Positions 35,073 to 45,900 of a stretch of 64,000 nt of DNA are shown piece after piece. The notes beneath the pieces were generated by a model. The model searched no databases, was not told where the DNA came from, and was given only the letters and a program-made list of their open reading frames with translations. A program made the translations under genes and the position numbers. The stretch is from contig OZ246000.1 in NCBI GenBank assembly GCA_965230245.1, positions 1,488,001 to 1,552,000 on the forward strand, given 5' to 3'. Numbering within the stretch: position 1 is the stretch's first letter; each line of letters begins with the position of its first letter. This DNA is from JAGNKE01 sp965230245 (lineage in GTDB: Bacteria > Pseudomonadota > Alphaproteobacteria > Micavibrionales > Micavibrionaceae).

Positions 35073-36104
35073 TCAATTCAAATTTTGGAGAGCAAGCGCC
35101 TCCTGTTTACGGACGGCCTGATACAAAATCTGTATCTTGCGTTGCGATGTTTCCGCCATGGCAAGCTCTTCCGTGATAGAAGCAAAACGATTGGAGGCTT
35201 CAATGCCGAATTCGTCTTCTTCACATTTTTGAGTGGCATCTCCGTCAACACCTGCTGCGCTCTTGACCACCAGCCATGAATACCTGGCAATGAGTTCCTG
35301 AACGGTTGCCTGATCTACATCAGAGGGCACATTTTCCAGAGCCTGTCTTTTCAAGAGTTTGAAATGGGACATGCAGACATCCGCTAAATGATAACTTTCC
35401 GGCTGTAAAAGCAAAGGCGTACCTTGGACGGAAGTCGAAGAAGAACCACTGGTCTTCATTTGTGAATCCTGCTTGACGGAGTCTTGAGGAATATCGAGTT
35501 TCGCCATTTTTATATTAGGTAAAGAGGGAGGCCTGATAATCCCATTATCGTCTTCGGCAGAATCTGCTGTTTCTGTACTTTGGGTTTCTGTCTGCTCAGG
35601 AACAACGCTTCCATCCGAGCGCCCCAACTCATTAACAAAGGCCGTCGCATCGTCGGGAATAGAACCGCCATCAGAGATATCCTCTGGTGCATCAAAGAGA
35701 TTGGTTCCATCAAGCTCCTTATAAGTCTCGAAATCTCCGGCAAGGTCTTCAGGATCAACACCTTCAAAAGCCGCAAGCTTTTCCTTCAAAAGTATATTGG
35801 TCTTTTCAAGCTCCTTCACCCGCTCTTCAAGGTAGCGCATACGCTGACCGTCTTTCTGACTCATACGAACGGGAAGCTGCTTCTCTGCCGCACTTTGCTC
35901 CACCACACAGTTTGAGAGCTTTTCGCGCAACGCTTCCTTTTCCTGCTCAAGCAGGATGAACTTATTCTCGAAACTATGAAGGATTTCTTGATCGACACAC
36001 ACGCGATCATCTCTGGCATCGGGAGCGGCATACACCGGCACGCTGAGTACACAAACACTCAGAGTGGTCAAAAAAGCCAGAGTTTTAAAGGTCGTCTTAC
36101 GCAT
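35073..36104 (-). CDS. Exported coiled-coil protein at the end of the secretion operon
   Basis: 343 residues. A signal peptide ends near PVYAAPDA (about residue 28). Residues 30-110 form a coiled coil (ENKFILLEQEKEALREKLSN, RYLEERVKELEKTNILLKEK), an acidic, Ser/Thr-rich linker follows (to about 230), and a C-terminal helical domain of about 110 residues has two Cys. It follows the tolC gene by 41 bp on the same strand and is probably the last gene of the operon. I recognise no family. A periplasmic part of the secretion apparatus is a fair guess from context. Confidence 0.65.
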   Translation of the reverse strand: MRKTTFKTLAFLTTLSVCVLSVPVYAAPDARDDRVCVDQEILHSFENKFILLEQEKEALREKLSNCVVEQSAAEKQLPVRMSQKDGQRMRYLEERVKELEKTNILLKEKLAAFEGVDPEDLAGDFETYKELDGTNLFDAPEDISDGGSIPDDATAFVNELGRSDGSVVPEQTETQSTETADSAEDDNGIIRPPSLPNIKMAKLDIPQDSVKQDSQMKTSGSSSTSVQGTPLLLQPESYHLADVCMSHFKLLKRQALENVPSDVDQATVQELIARYSWLVVKSAAGVDGDATQKCEEDEFGIEASNRFASITEELAMAETSQRKIQILYQAVRKQEALALQNLN

Positions 36105-36145
36105 AAAAATTCAAAACACTATTAAAAAGGCGTTTGCTTCTCCCC

Positions 36146-37510
36146 CTAACACGATTCACAAAAACGCTGCTTATCCAGAAAACCGATCTGGCGCAGCAAG
36201 TCATAACTGTTCAAAATCAAATCACTCTCGACGCGGTGAAGCCTGCTACGTGAGGCAAACAGGCGCTCTTCCCCCTCAATCATGTTGATAATATCCCCTT
36301 CACCCAATTCGAATTGCTGCTTATATAAGGCCTGCAGCTCCGTATTGGCTTCAATCTCGTCGCGTACAATCATATATTCCGTTTCCAGCGATTTGACCTG
36401 ATTGTAAGCCTGTTTAATACGCTGGATAATATCCCGTTCCGCACGTTCACGGCGGTAATCAATCTCTGAAATCTGGCTTTTAATGCGGTCTTCACTCGCC
36501 TCACGCGCAAACCCGTCAAAAATCTTGTACGTGATCTGGAGCAGGGCGGACGCTGCACGGTCACGGCTGACATCGCCGCCGGTATCATGCGATTGGTTTA
36601 ACTCCACGATCATGTTTAAAGTCGGCATATTCCTGCCTTCCTGACTGCGCAACTCGTGCAGCAAGGCCTGTCTGTCGCTCGCATTTATCTTGAAGTTTGT
36701 ATTGTGCTCATGCGCGAGATCTTTATATTCGGCCAACTGAATCTGAATTAAATCCATCATCTTGGGTGCTTTAGCCTTAAAGGTCGGCAGACGGCCTGTC
36801 ATAAACTCAAGATTGGCAATGGAGTCCTTAAGTGCCGCCTTTGTGTTCTCGTAATCAGACTTGGCGAAAGCAAGCCGCGAACGTGCATATTTCAGCTTCG
36901 CCTTGCTTTCCGCTCCGGCCTCAACCATCATTTCGATCTTCTCGACTACAGACGTAAGCCGAGTAATAAAGCCTTGAAATTCATGAAGAATATGCTGGAA
37001 GCGGTAAATATCGATATATGCATTAATCGTATCAATCAGAATTCGCTCCTGCACCAACTGGGTCTGAAGCTTGGATGATTCATGCAACGTTTCCCGCCGC
37101 TTAATTTCTTCCTGCGCCGAAAACCCGTCATAAATCAACTGATTGGCCGAAAGAATAAACTCTGCCGACGGCCCTCTGTAACTTTTGCCGATTTCCGCAT
37201 CCGGATCGGTGAAGTTTGCAGGATTATTATACTCCGCCCCACCTTTCAACGTCATATCAACCTGAGGATATAAAGTTGACTCCGCTTCTTTTGTGGAGTG
37301 TATCGCTTGGTTTTCTTGCTCCTTCGCGATACGGATTTCAGGATTATTGTTAAGAGCAAACAGAATAACGCTTTCCAACGAAAGCTCGAACTTGCGTCCT
37401 TGATCGGCGGCAAAACCATAGACACTCGTAAACAGCAGCGTGGCAATCACCGCTACTACAACAAAAACACGCGCCTTCAAACACAGTGATGGTGCAATGA
37501 TCCTATTCAT
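36146..37510 (-). CDS. TolC family outer-membrane channel of a type I secretion system
   Basis: 454 residues: a signal peptide (cleavage near residue 33, GFAAD), then an outer membrane efflux pattern with two long helical halves (LFALNNNPEIRIAKEQENQA, later ALLQITYKIFDGFAREASED and RIKQAYNQVKSLETEYMIV). The end reads DLLRQIGFLDKQRFCESC. Its start overlaps the MotB-like gene by 8 bp. With the ABC and HlyD genes at 46.8-50.3 kb it completes a type I secretion machine; it corresponds by position and type to SiiC of SPI-4. Confidence 0.9.
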   Translation of the reverse strand: MNRIIAPSLCLKARVFVVVAVIATLLFTSVYGFAADQGRKFELSLESVILFALNNNPEIRIAKEQENQAIHSTKEAESTLYPQVDMTLKGGAEYNNPANFTDPDAEIGKSYRGPSAEFILSANQLIYDGFSAQEEIKRRETLHESSKLQTQLVQERILIDTINAYIDIYRFQHILHEFQGFITRLTSVVEKIEMMVEAGAESKAKLKYARSRLAFAKSDYENTKAALKDSIANLEFMTGRLPTFKAKAPKMMDLIQIQLAEYKDLAHEHNTNFKINASDRQALLHELRSQEGRNMPTLNMIVELNQSHDTGGDVSRDRAASALLQITYKIFDGFAREASEDRIKSQISEIDYRRERAERDIIQRIKQAYNQVKSLETEYMIVRDEIEANTELQALYKQQFELGEGDIINMIEGEERLFASRSRLHRVESDLILNSYDLLRQIGFLDKQRFCESC

Positions 37511-38243
37511 CGGCCTGTATCACCACCTTTAACCAGTTATAAGTTTCCTCGATTTCTGTCGGCTTCGCATAACTGATTTCGATTTGCTCTGCCACCATGA
37601 GATCCTTCAATAAAACATTCCGCACGTTAAGCGAACGCGCCAGACTCAGTTCCCGTGAAACCGATATGCTCTGTGCATTCGGATTGTCACTTGTAAGCAG
37701 TTTGACATTTAGACGCGTGCCTTCATTATTCTCGATCACATTGCTGACAAACGTCTCGACCACCTTGATCGTCTGCTCGGACAGCGTAATGTCGTTTTTC
37801 TGGAAGATGATCAGCAAGCTGTTATCACTGCCGATTTTGGTTTCCTGCTCTGTGCCTTCGGCCATATCGGCCTTGATCTGTTCAATAACTTTTTCCAGCT
37901 CTTCCATCTCGTAAGACAGGCTGGTGTTTTCCTGCTCAAGTTTTTGACGTTGCTCGGTCATTTCATCAATCGTAATTTCATATTCGAGCCGGTCCTTAAG
38001 CTCTTGATAGGACACGTCACCCGAAAGAATGTTTTCGAGTTTTTCTTGAAACTGCTCTGAGACCATTTCAGACACTTTACGCTCGTTTTCCTTTTTCATT
38101 TGCTCCTGAAATTCAACATTCAGGGCGTACATAACAATTGATGTAATCATCACGAAAAACACAAACATGATGATGACGGCAGAAAGAATATCTACAAAGC
38201 CGGGCCAGGCAATCGATCCGGCGTCTTCGTCGCGGCGGTCCAT
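37503..38243 (-). CDS. MotB/OmpA-like channel partner of a type I secretion system (SiiA-like)
   Basis: 246 residues. One membrane helix near residues 14-42 starts with AWPGFVDILSAVIIMFVFF, with an Asp (18) where MotB and ExbD/TolR carry the proton-binding Asp. A coiled coil spans about 45-140 and a C-terminal periplasmic domain follows (DITLSEQTIKVVETFVSNVI to NWLKVVIQ), resembling the OmpA/MotB peptidoglycan-binding fold. Just after the MotA/TolQ-like gene (14 bp) and overlapping tolC, it forms the second half of a likely ion channel. SiiA in Salmonella SPI-4 has the same domain layout. Confidence 0.75.
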   Translation of the reverse strand: MDRRDEDAGSIAWPGFVDILSAVIIMFVFFVMITSIVMYALNVEFQEQMKKENERKVSEMVSEQFQEKLENILSGDVSYQELKDRLEYEITIDEMTEQRQKLEQENTSLSYEMEELEKVIEQIKADMAEGTEQETKIGSDNSLLIIFQKNDITLSEQTIKVVETFVSNVIENNEGTRLNVKLLTSDNPNAQSISVSRELSLARSLNVRNVLLKDLMVAEQIEISYAKPTEIEETYNWLKVVIQADE

Positions 38244-38257
38244 ATCAACTCACCTCC

Positions 38258-39715
38258 CTAGGAAACCGGACCGGTATCATCAGCGCCCGTCGAGTCGGGT
38301 GTGTTCTTCGGTTCATCAAAAATACTCATATAGGCAGAAACGTTACTCTGCTTAATCTCTTCCAGAATGGTGCTGAGTTGCCAGACAAGATTGGAGAACT
38401 CGGCCACGTTATCCTCTTTCTGTGATTTCTCGCGCAGCTTCTCGATCTCGATTACAAGATTGGACTGAACCTCGCTGAGAATTTGGAATGTGGAATTGAC
38501 TTCTTGCATCTGGTTAGTCAGCTTGCCGAGCTTCTCCAACTGCTTCAATGACATCTCGTCGCTGTTATTCTGTGACTTGGATAAATATTCCTTCACCTCG
38601 ACAAGCTGGTCACGGATGCTCGCCTGATATCTCAAATTCGGATCAACATTCTTGGCCATATACTGCATAGATTCCTTGACCATCCCCATACGTGTACTCA
38701 TACGCTCCATCGACATAAAAATATCTTTTTGATAGTCGTAGATTTTCTCGGTCTGGTAAGCGCTCTGCAGCATGGCCTCGGTAGATTTGGAAAGCGCCAG
38801 CATAATTTGCCCCATTTGCTGGTTGGTCTTATTCGACAAATAAACGAATCCCGCCAACCAGGCTTTGAGATCATCGGAGCGCGGCACAGTCTGTCCCGCT
38901 GCTTTCTCCTTAAGGGCAGGGCTGAGTTTCGGAATACGGTTATCGATCCAGCGGCTGACCTCTTCGATAGCATGATTTTGCGCTTGCCCGGCAAAGAAGT
39001 TCAGGAATCCGAGGAAAAGAGAACCGGAAAGACCGAAGAGTGAGGAGCTAAACGCTACGCCCATCCCTTGCAGCGGCGCACTGATACTGCCGATAAAAGA
39101 TCCGATATTGGCATCTCCATTTCCGTTGGATTTATCGAAACTCTCGGAAACCGCACCCATGGCATCACCAACCGCATTGATCGTCCCCAACAGACCCCAG
39201 AACGTCCCGATCAGACCTAACATGACCAAAATACCAGCCAAATAGTTGACCACGTTCCGGTCATGCCGCATTCGTGCCCCGAATTTGGATTTGATCAGCC
39301 GCGCGTCATTGTCATTGAAATTTAAATGCCCGTAAACAGACAAGTTCTCGAGACAAATCACCATGTTATGAATGTTTAACAACGCACCTTCGGTGTCCAG
39401 CTTCTTGCTCAAAAGCACGATGTCTTCGGGTTCTGGCTCTTCCTTCTCTTCGACTTTTTCAATCCGCCGGAGATACGTCATCGTTTTGTAAAGCTTGTAG
39501 TTGTTCGAAAAAGCTTTGAAAATTGCACAAAACACGACAAGGAAAATAACAAAGTTCAACTCGGGCGCAGTATTGAATCCTTCAGTGAGGCGCTCACGCA
39601 ACAAATATGAGATCACAAAAAGCCCGATAACGATGGTAATCATGCTCGGTGTAAAAAAGTGATAAAACCGTTTTTGTATTTTAATAGAAAGGTTTACCGG
39701 CGTTGAGGCGTTCAT
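38258..39715 (-). CDS. MotA/TolQ/ExbB-like proton channel of a type I secretion system (SiiB-like)
   Basis: 485 residues. Two N-terminal helices (about 20-37 and 48-67), a cytoplasmic segment, then the MotA/TolQ/ExbB domain: LAGILVMLGLIGTFWGLLGT (about 158-177) and APLQGMGVAFSSSLFGLSGS (about 211-230). A cytoplasmic helical tail of about 240 residues follows. It is the first gene of the minus-strand operon and pairs with the MotB-like protein. It is longer than TolQ or MotA, as is SiiB. The role would be to couple ion flow to secretion or retention of the giant RTX protein. Confidence 0.78.
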   Translation of the reverse strand: MNASTPVNLSIKIQKRFYHFFTPSMITIVIGLFVISYLLRERLTEGFNTAPELNFVIFLVVFCAIFKAFSNNYKLYKTMTYLRRIEKVEEKEEPEPEDIVLLSKKLDTEGALLNIHNMVICLENLSVYGHLNFNDNDARLIKSKFGARMRHDRNVVNYLAGILVMLGLIGTFWGLLGTINAVGDAMGAVSESFDKSNGNGDANIGSFIGSISAPLQGMGVAFSSSLFGLSGSLFLGFLNFFAGQAQNHAIEEVSRWIDNRIPKLSPALKEKAAGQTVPRSDDLKAWLAGFVYLSNKTNQQMGQIMLALSKSTEAMLQSAYQTEKIYDYQKDIFMSMERMSTRMGMVKESMQYMAKNVDPNLRYQASIRDQLVEVKEYLSKSQNNSDEMSLKQLEKLGKLTNQMQEVNSTFQILSEVQSNLVIEIEKLREKSQKEDNVAEFSNLVWQLSTILEEIKQSNVSAYMSIFDEPKNTPDSTGADDTGPVS

Positions 39716-39962
39716 GGGATCTTTGCCTTTGGTGAAAGAATAATCTTTTGAAACTGTATAATGTTGCTAAGAACTTGAAAGAATTCGCTGATCAGCTATG
39801 ATTAATAATATTTTGCTCTTCCCCGAAAGGCAAAAGTTAATCCGATTTCTTCCCCAGCTTTTCTCAGGCTGACCCCAATCTAAGTATTTTTTTTTAAAGG
39901 GAAATTTAACTTTGAAGCTATAAAATATTGGCTGGAAGTTGTATTTGCCAAAGGTGAAAATT

Positions 39963-42900
39963 ATGAGCACGGTCATCAATGCCGAAATGCCGGCGCCAAA
40001 TGAACAGAAAACACTTCACGTTCGACCGAAAGATACAATTGAATTCAATGATTTAGTTCTTGAAAATGTTTTCATCGACATTCTCGGGCCCGATATCATG
40101 CTCACCGACAGCACAACTAACACGCGAATTGTCTTCCCCGGTCTGGGCTTAATTCTTTTTTCGGAAGAGGATGCGCCGAGTATGCGCGCAAATGGCGAAA
40201 TCCTGACCCCAAAAGAGCTGTTGAGCAAGGTTGGCCGCGTCCATAACATCACGCAGGATGATTACGTCAGCTTCACCAGTCTGGACCTGAACCCGAATAA
40301 GGGCACGGATGATGCGGACGAAAGCGAAAGCGAGAATCAAAGCGTCGGCGAGGAGGTTATTATCCTCGATTACGCCGCATTCCAGCAGCAAGCTCCGCAA
40401 AGAAACACCAAAGACCCGGATGAGGATGAACGCAACCGGGAGGAAATCGAAACCCTGATCGAATCTCGCTCTAATCTCAACGAAGACACGGATGGTGTGC
40501 CGCTCATTGCGACATTGGTTGAATCATCTGACAAAAGCGCGCCACAGCAAAAAGCGGCGGAGCCGGAAGCGGAACCCGAAGCGCCGGATGCAAGAACCCG
40601 TTTTGACTTTGATACGCGTATGTTGCAACTGGCGTCCATTGAGCCGGCTGCGGGTGCGGACGTCTTCGGCGGCGGCGGATCGGAACTATCGGCATTTGAC
40701 CCTTCAAATTCTGCGCAATTTAATTCTCAGGAAACGATTGATCTTTCCGGAGACGATTCCGGCCTGACAATCAGTGCTGACAATCCCGATTTTTTCTCGG
40801 CGACAACGGCCACACGTGTAATCCAGTATTCTCCGAACTTGCCGGATTTCTTTGACGTATCGGAAGTTAAGCTAACAATCAGCGGAACAACGGGCGCACT
40901 AACGCCATCTGATTTCAGTGTTTTTATGCTGGATGATGATGGTACATCCTATAACGAGGTCGCGGCCACATTTGATATACTGACCGGAGAATTCGTCTTC
41001 GATATGGCTGATATCGTTGTTGATTCACGCGGTGACATTAATGTTGCGATCGTTTACGACACTACCTTTGCAAATGAAACGTTTGACATCCAGCTCGAGG
41101 CAACGGCTGAATTCGACGTTTTGAGCGGTGAGCCGATCCCTGAAGAACCTCTCCAGACAAGAACAATCGACCGTACGGTCAAAATTACACCTGATTTTTC
41201 TGCTGAAGACGGCAGTTTCGATTGGTATCTGGAGGACGTGCCGAACAACACCCGTGTTTTCACAGGGGACGGCGATGATGTTATTAACGGCGGCCAAGGT
41301 ATTGATATTATAGAGACAAACGGCGGTGACGACATAATTGTCGGAGATTTCGGCGACAACGGCAGTAATGATCAGATCGACGCTGGTGAAGGTGGAGAAA
41401 CTGTCGGCGATACGGTCATATATTCCGCACGCAGCGAAGACATAACCGTCGATCTCGGTGCCGGTGGCGCAGTAGCAGACGGAAGCGGCTTCTTTGATGC
41501 GACAATCGGGATTGCCGGAGAGGTTGACAAACTCCAGAATATTGAAAACATCACAGGCGGTGCTGGGAATGATACTATTTTTGGCGACGATGATGCTTTT
41601 GGTAACATTTTAGATGGCGGTGCAGGGGATGATAACATCATGGGCGGCCTTGGAAATGATACGCTCACAGGCGGCCTGGGCATTGATACCCTAAATTACT
41701 CCTACATCACGGGTGCCGGCGCAGGCATCACAATTGATCTGTCTTCAGGGGCGGTGACGGCGGGCGGCGGCGACGTCGACACAATCACCGACCAGTTCGA
41801 ACACCTGATCGCAACCGACCGCAACGATACGCTGATCGGCAACACGCTCGACAATGATATCGACGGCGGCGCGGGTATAGACACAATCGACTATTCGGGG
41901 CGCGCGGGCACGGGCGGCTTGACCGTTGATTTCAGCACGCTCATCGGCGGCATGTCGATCCTGACATTCGGCTCGATCCCCGAGCAGGACCGCCTTATGA
42001 ACGTCGAATACCTCATCGGCACGGACCAGAATGATAACGTGACCGGCGACGCAAACGACAACGTTTATGATTTGCGCGATGGCGACGATGTTGTCGATGG
42101 AGGTGACGGCGATGATACAATTGACGCAGGCGACGGTGACGACAATGTTGACGGCGGCGCGGGTGATGATGTCATCAGCGGCGGCGCAGGCGTTGATGTC
42201 ATCGATGGTGGCACGAATACAGCCGTAGGTGATACCGTAGACTACAGCGCCGAATCAGGTGTGCTGAATGTCAACCTTGCAACAACGGTTGTCTCCCAAG
42301 ACGGTGCGGGCGACAGTGACACACTCATTAACATCGAAAATGTCATCGGCGGTAGCGGCGCAAACACCCTTCGCGGTAGCGCTTCCGACAATGTCTTTAC
42401 AGGTGGTGCAAACACGGATGATTTCTTTGGCTCAGGCGGGAACGACAACTTCATCGGAAATGGTGGAACAAACACACTGGACTATACAGAACTGGCCTCA
42501 GGTAATATCAACGTCAACTGGAACGGCGCAGGCAATACGATTATCAAAGGTGCAGGCGGTACGGACACTTTCTCCGGCATTGACGTAATTGAGGGTTCGG
42601 TATTGAACACCGATGTTCTGACTTTGGCTGTGGCTGGCCTGACTGTTCAGGCATCCGGCGCTTACTTCTCTCCCGACGGACTAACAACATTAATCCGTGT
42701 CGAAAACGTCGAAGGGTCAAGCGGAATAGATAACGTCAGCGGAACAACGCTCGATAACATCATTAACGGAAACGACGGAAACGACATTCTCGGCGGCGGC
42801 GCAGGTGACGACACCGTAAGCGGTGGCGACGGCGATGATACCATCGATGGCGATGGCGATAATGATACGTTGTTCGGCGATGATGGTGACGATACGATTG

Positions 42901-45900
42901 ACGGCGGCAGCGGTGACGATAACATCGACGGTGGTACAGGCGACGATGTCATAAGCGGCGGCGCAGGCGTTGACGTGATTGATGGCGGAACAAACACAGC
43001 CGTAGGCGACACTGTTGATTACAGCGCGGAATCAGGGGCATTGGATATCAATCTGGATACGGGTGTCGTAGCACAAGACGGCAGCGGCAGCAGCGATACA
43101 GTCAGCAATATTGAAAATATCATCGGCGGTAGCGGCACCAACACCATGCGCGGCAATGCTGATAACAATGTGATGACGGGCGGCGCAAATACCGACAACT
43201 TCTTCGGCTCGGCCGGAAATGACACCTATGACGGAAACGGCGGAACAAATACGCTCGACTACACCGAACTGGCATCGGGTAACATTAACGTCAACTGGGA
43301 CGGTGCAAACAATACGGTTGTCAAAGGTGCAGGCGGCACCGACGACTTTTCCAATATCGACGTGCTGGAAGGCTCGGTTCTGAACACGGATATCCTGACC
43401 CTGACGGTTGCCGGATTAACAGTGCAATCCTCCGGCGCTTACTTCTCTCCCGATGGACTGGCAACACTCATCCGCGTTGAAAATGTCGAAGGCTCAAGCG
43501 GAACAGATACGATCTTCGCCATGAATACGGGAACGATTGATAATATCATCAACGGAAACGGCGGCAACGACACGATTTACGGCGGTGACGGAAATCATAC
43601 GCTGAATGGCGGCGGCGGCACCGGCGATGTTCTGCGTTTCAGCACATTGTCCGATATTACGTTTGACTTCATAACATCAACGGCGAATTTCTCGACCTAC
43701 ACAAACACGTTTTCAGGATTTGAGGAATTTTATCTCAGCTCCGGAAATGACGTAATCACGGGCTCCGCGGGTGATGATGGATTGGTTCGCGGTGAAGGCG
43801 GCAATGACACGTTCTTCGTCAGTGACGGATCGGACGACTTTAACGGGGGTGCAGGAACCGACACATACAACTTCTCTGCAGCAACTGGCGCAATTAATGT
43901 CAATCTTGCCGCGGGAAGTAACCAGGTGATTGATGACGGTTTTGGAAACACGGAGACCGTAACGAATGTCGAAAATATTATCGGTACAACGTTTGACGAT
44001 ACAATCACGGGCAATAATCTAGACAATGACATCACCGGAGGTGACGGAATTGACACCATAAGCGGAGGCAGCGGAGACGATGTCATCACGGGCGGCGATG
44101 GCGACGACATTCTGGCAGGTGGTAACGACGACGATACCATTTCCGGTGGAAACAACGACGACGTCATCAGAGGTGAGGCCGGCAATGATACTCTCACGGG
44201 TGACGCTGGTGATGACATCATAAGCGGTGGCGCTGGCGTGGACAACATTGATGGCGGTGCAAATACGGCTGTTGGTGATACCGTCGATTATAGCGCCGAG
44301 TCAGGAACTGTGAATATTAATTTGGATACCGGCGTTGTATCGCAAGATGGAACGGGTAGCTCGGACACACTAACAGATATAGAAAACGCGATCGGCGGGA
44401 CAGGCAACAACACATTCCGCGGAACAGCCGGCGATAATGTCTTTTCAGCGAACGGAACGGCCGATACATTTTACGGCTCAGGCGGAAACGATACGTTTAA
44501 CAGCACGGCCGCGACAACTGTTATATACTACACTGAACTGGCCGCAGGCGATATCAATGTGCAATGGGATAACGTTAACAATGACATTGATAAGGGTGCA
44601 GGTGGAACAGACTCCTACTCTTCAACGGGAACAACAGTCATAGTTGGCAGCACAGAAGCAACCGATACCCTGACTCTCCTCGTAGGGGGGCTAACCGTAC
44701 AAAACACTTTCGGATTTTTCTCACCGGATGCGCTGAACACATTTATCGGCGTTGAAAACGTAGAGGGCTCCGCAGGAACCGACATCATTTTTTCTGCCAC
44801 CACAGGCACAAATGACAATGTGATCAATGGAAACGGCGGCGATGATACAATTTATGGCGGGAACGGCAATCACACACTGGACGGCGGAACGACAGGCGAA
44901 ACCACAGGTGACATCCTGCGCCTGAGTACTAGCTCAACCGTAACCTTCGATCTAACAACCGGAACAGCAAGCTTCGGAGGTTTTACAAATACATTCTCCA
45001 ACTTCGAAGAATATTTCATCGGAGATGGGAACAGTACGATAAACGGAACCGCAGGCAATGACGGCGTTGTAAATGGCGAAAACGGCAGCGATACATTCTT
45101 CGTGAGCGACGGCATAGACGGTTTCAATGGAGGTGGCGGAACCGATACCTATGATTTCGCTGCATCTACAAGTGCGATTAATGTGAATATGACATTGGGC
45201 GCAAATCAGGTCATTGATGACGGCTTCGGCAATACGGAAACGATCACAAGTGTTGAACGCATCTTCGGCTCAAACTTTGACGACACAATCACGGGAAGCG
45301 CAGCTGCAAACAACCTGCAGGGTCGTGATGGCATCGATACAATCAATGGCGCTGGCGGAGGCGACACAATCAGCGGCGGCAACGGGGACGATATCCTGAG
45401 TGGCGGCGATGGCAACGATAACATTGATGGCGGAAACAACAACGACACCATTAACGGCGGGAATGATGACGATACATTGAACGGCGGCGCAGGAAACGAC
45501 ATTATCAACGGCGATGCGGGCGATGACATTATTATCGGCGGCACCGGCGATGATACGATTGATGGTGGAACGAACAACCCCGTAACGGCGTCTGCCGATG
45601 GTGATGTTGCGGATTACCGCGCCGAAGGCTCTGCCATTGTAGTGAATCTCAGTACAGTTGGTGTAAACGCAACGGGCGCTACGATCGGCAATGACACACT
45701 GACCAATATCGAAAACGTTTTTGGTGGTGACGGGAATGATAGCATTACAGGGGATGCGAATTCCAATCGCCTGCGCGGTTATGACGGGGACGACACAATC
45801 AATGGCGGTGCGGGCGATGACTTCCTCTACGGCCACGATGACGATGATACGCTCATCGGCGGCGCGGGCGACGACCTGCTCGATGGCGGAAACCAGTTTG

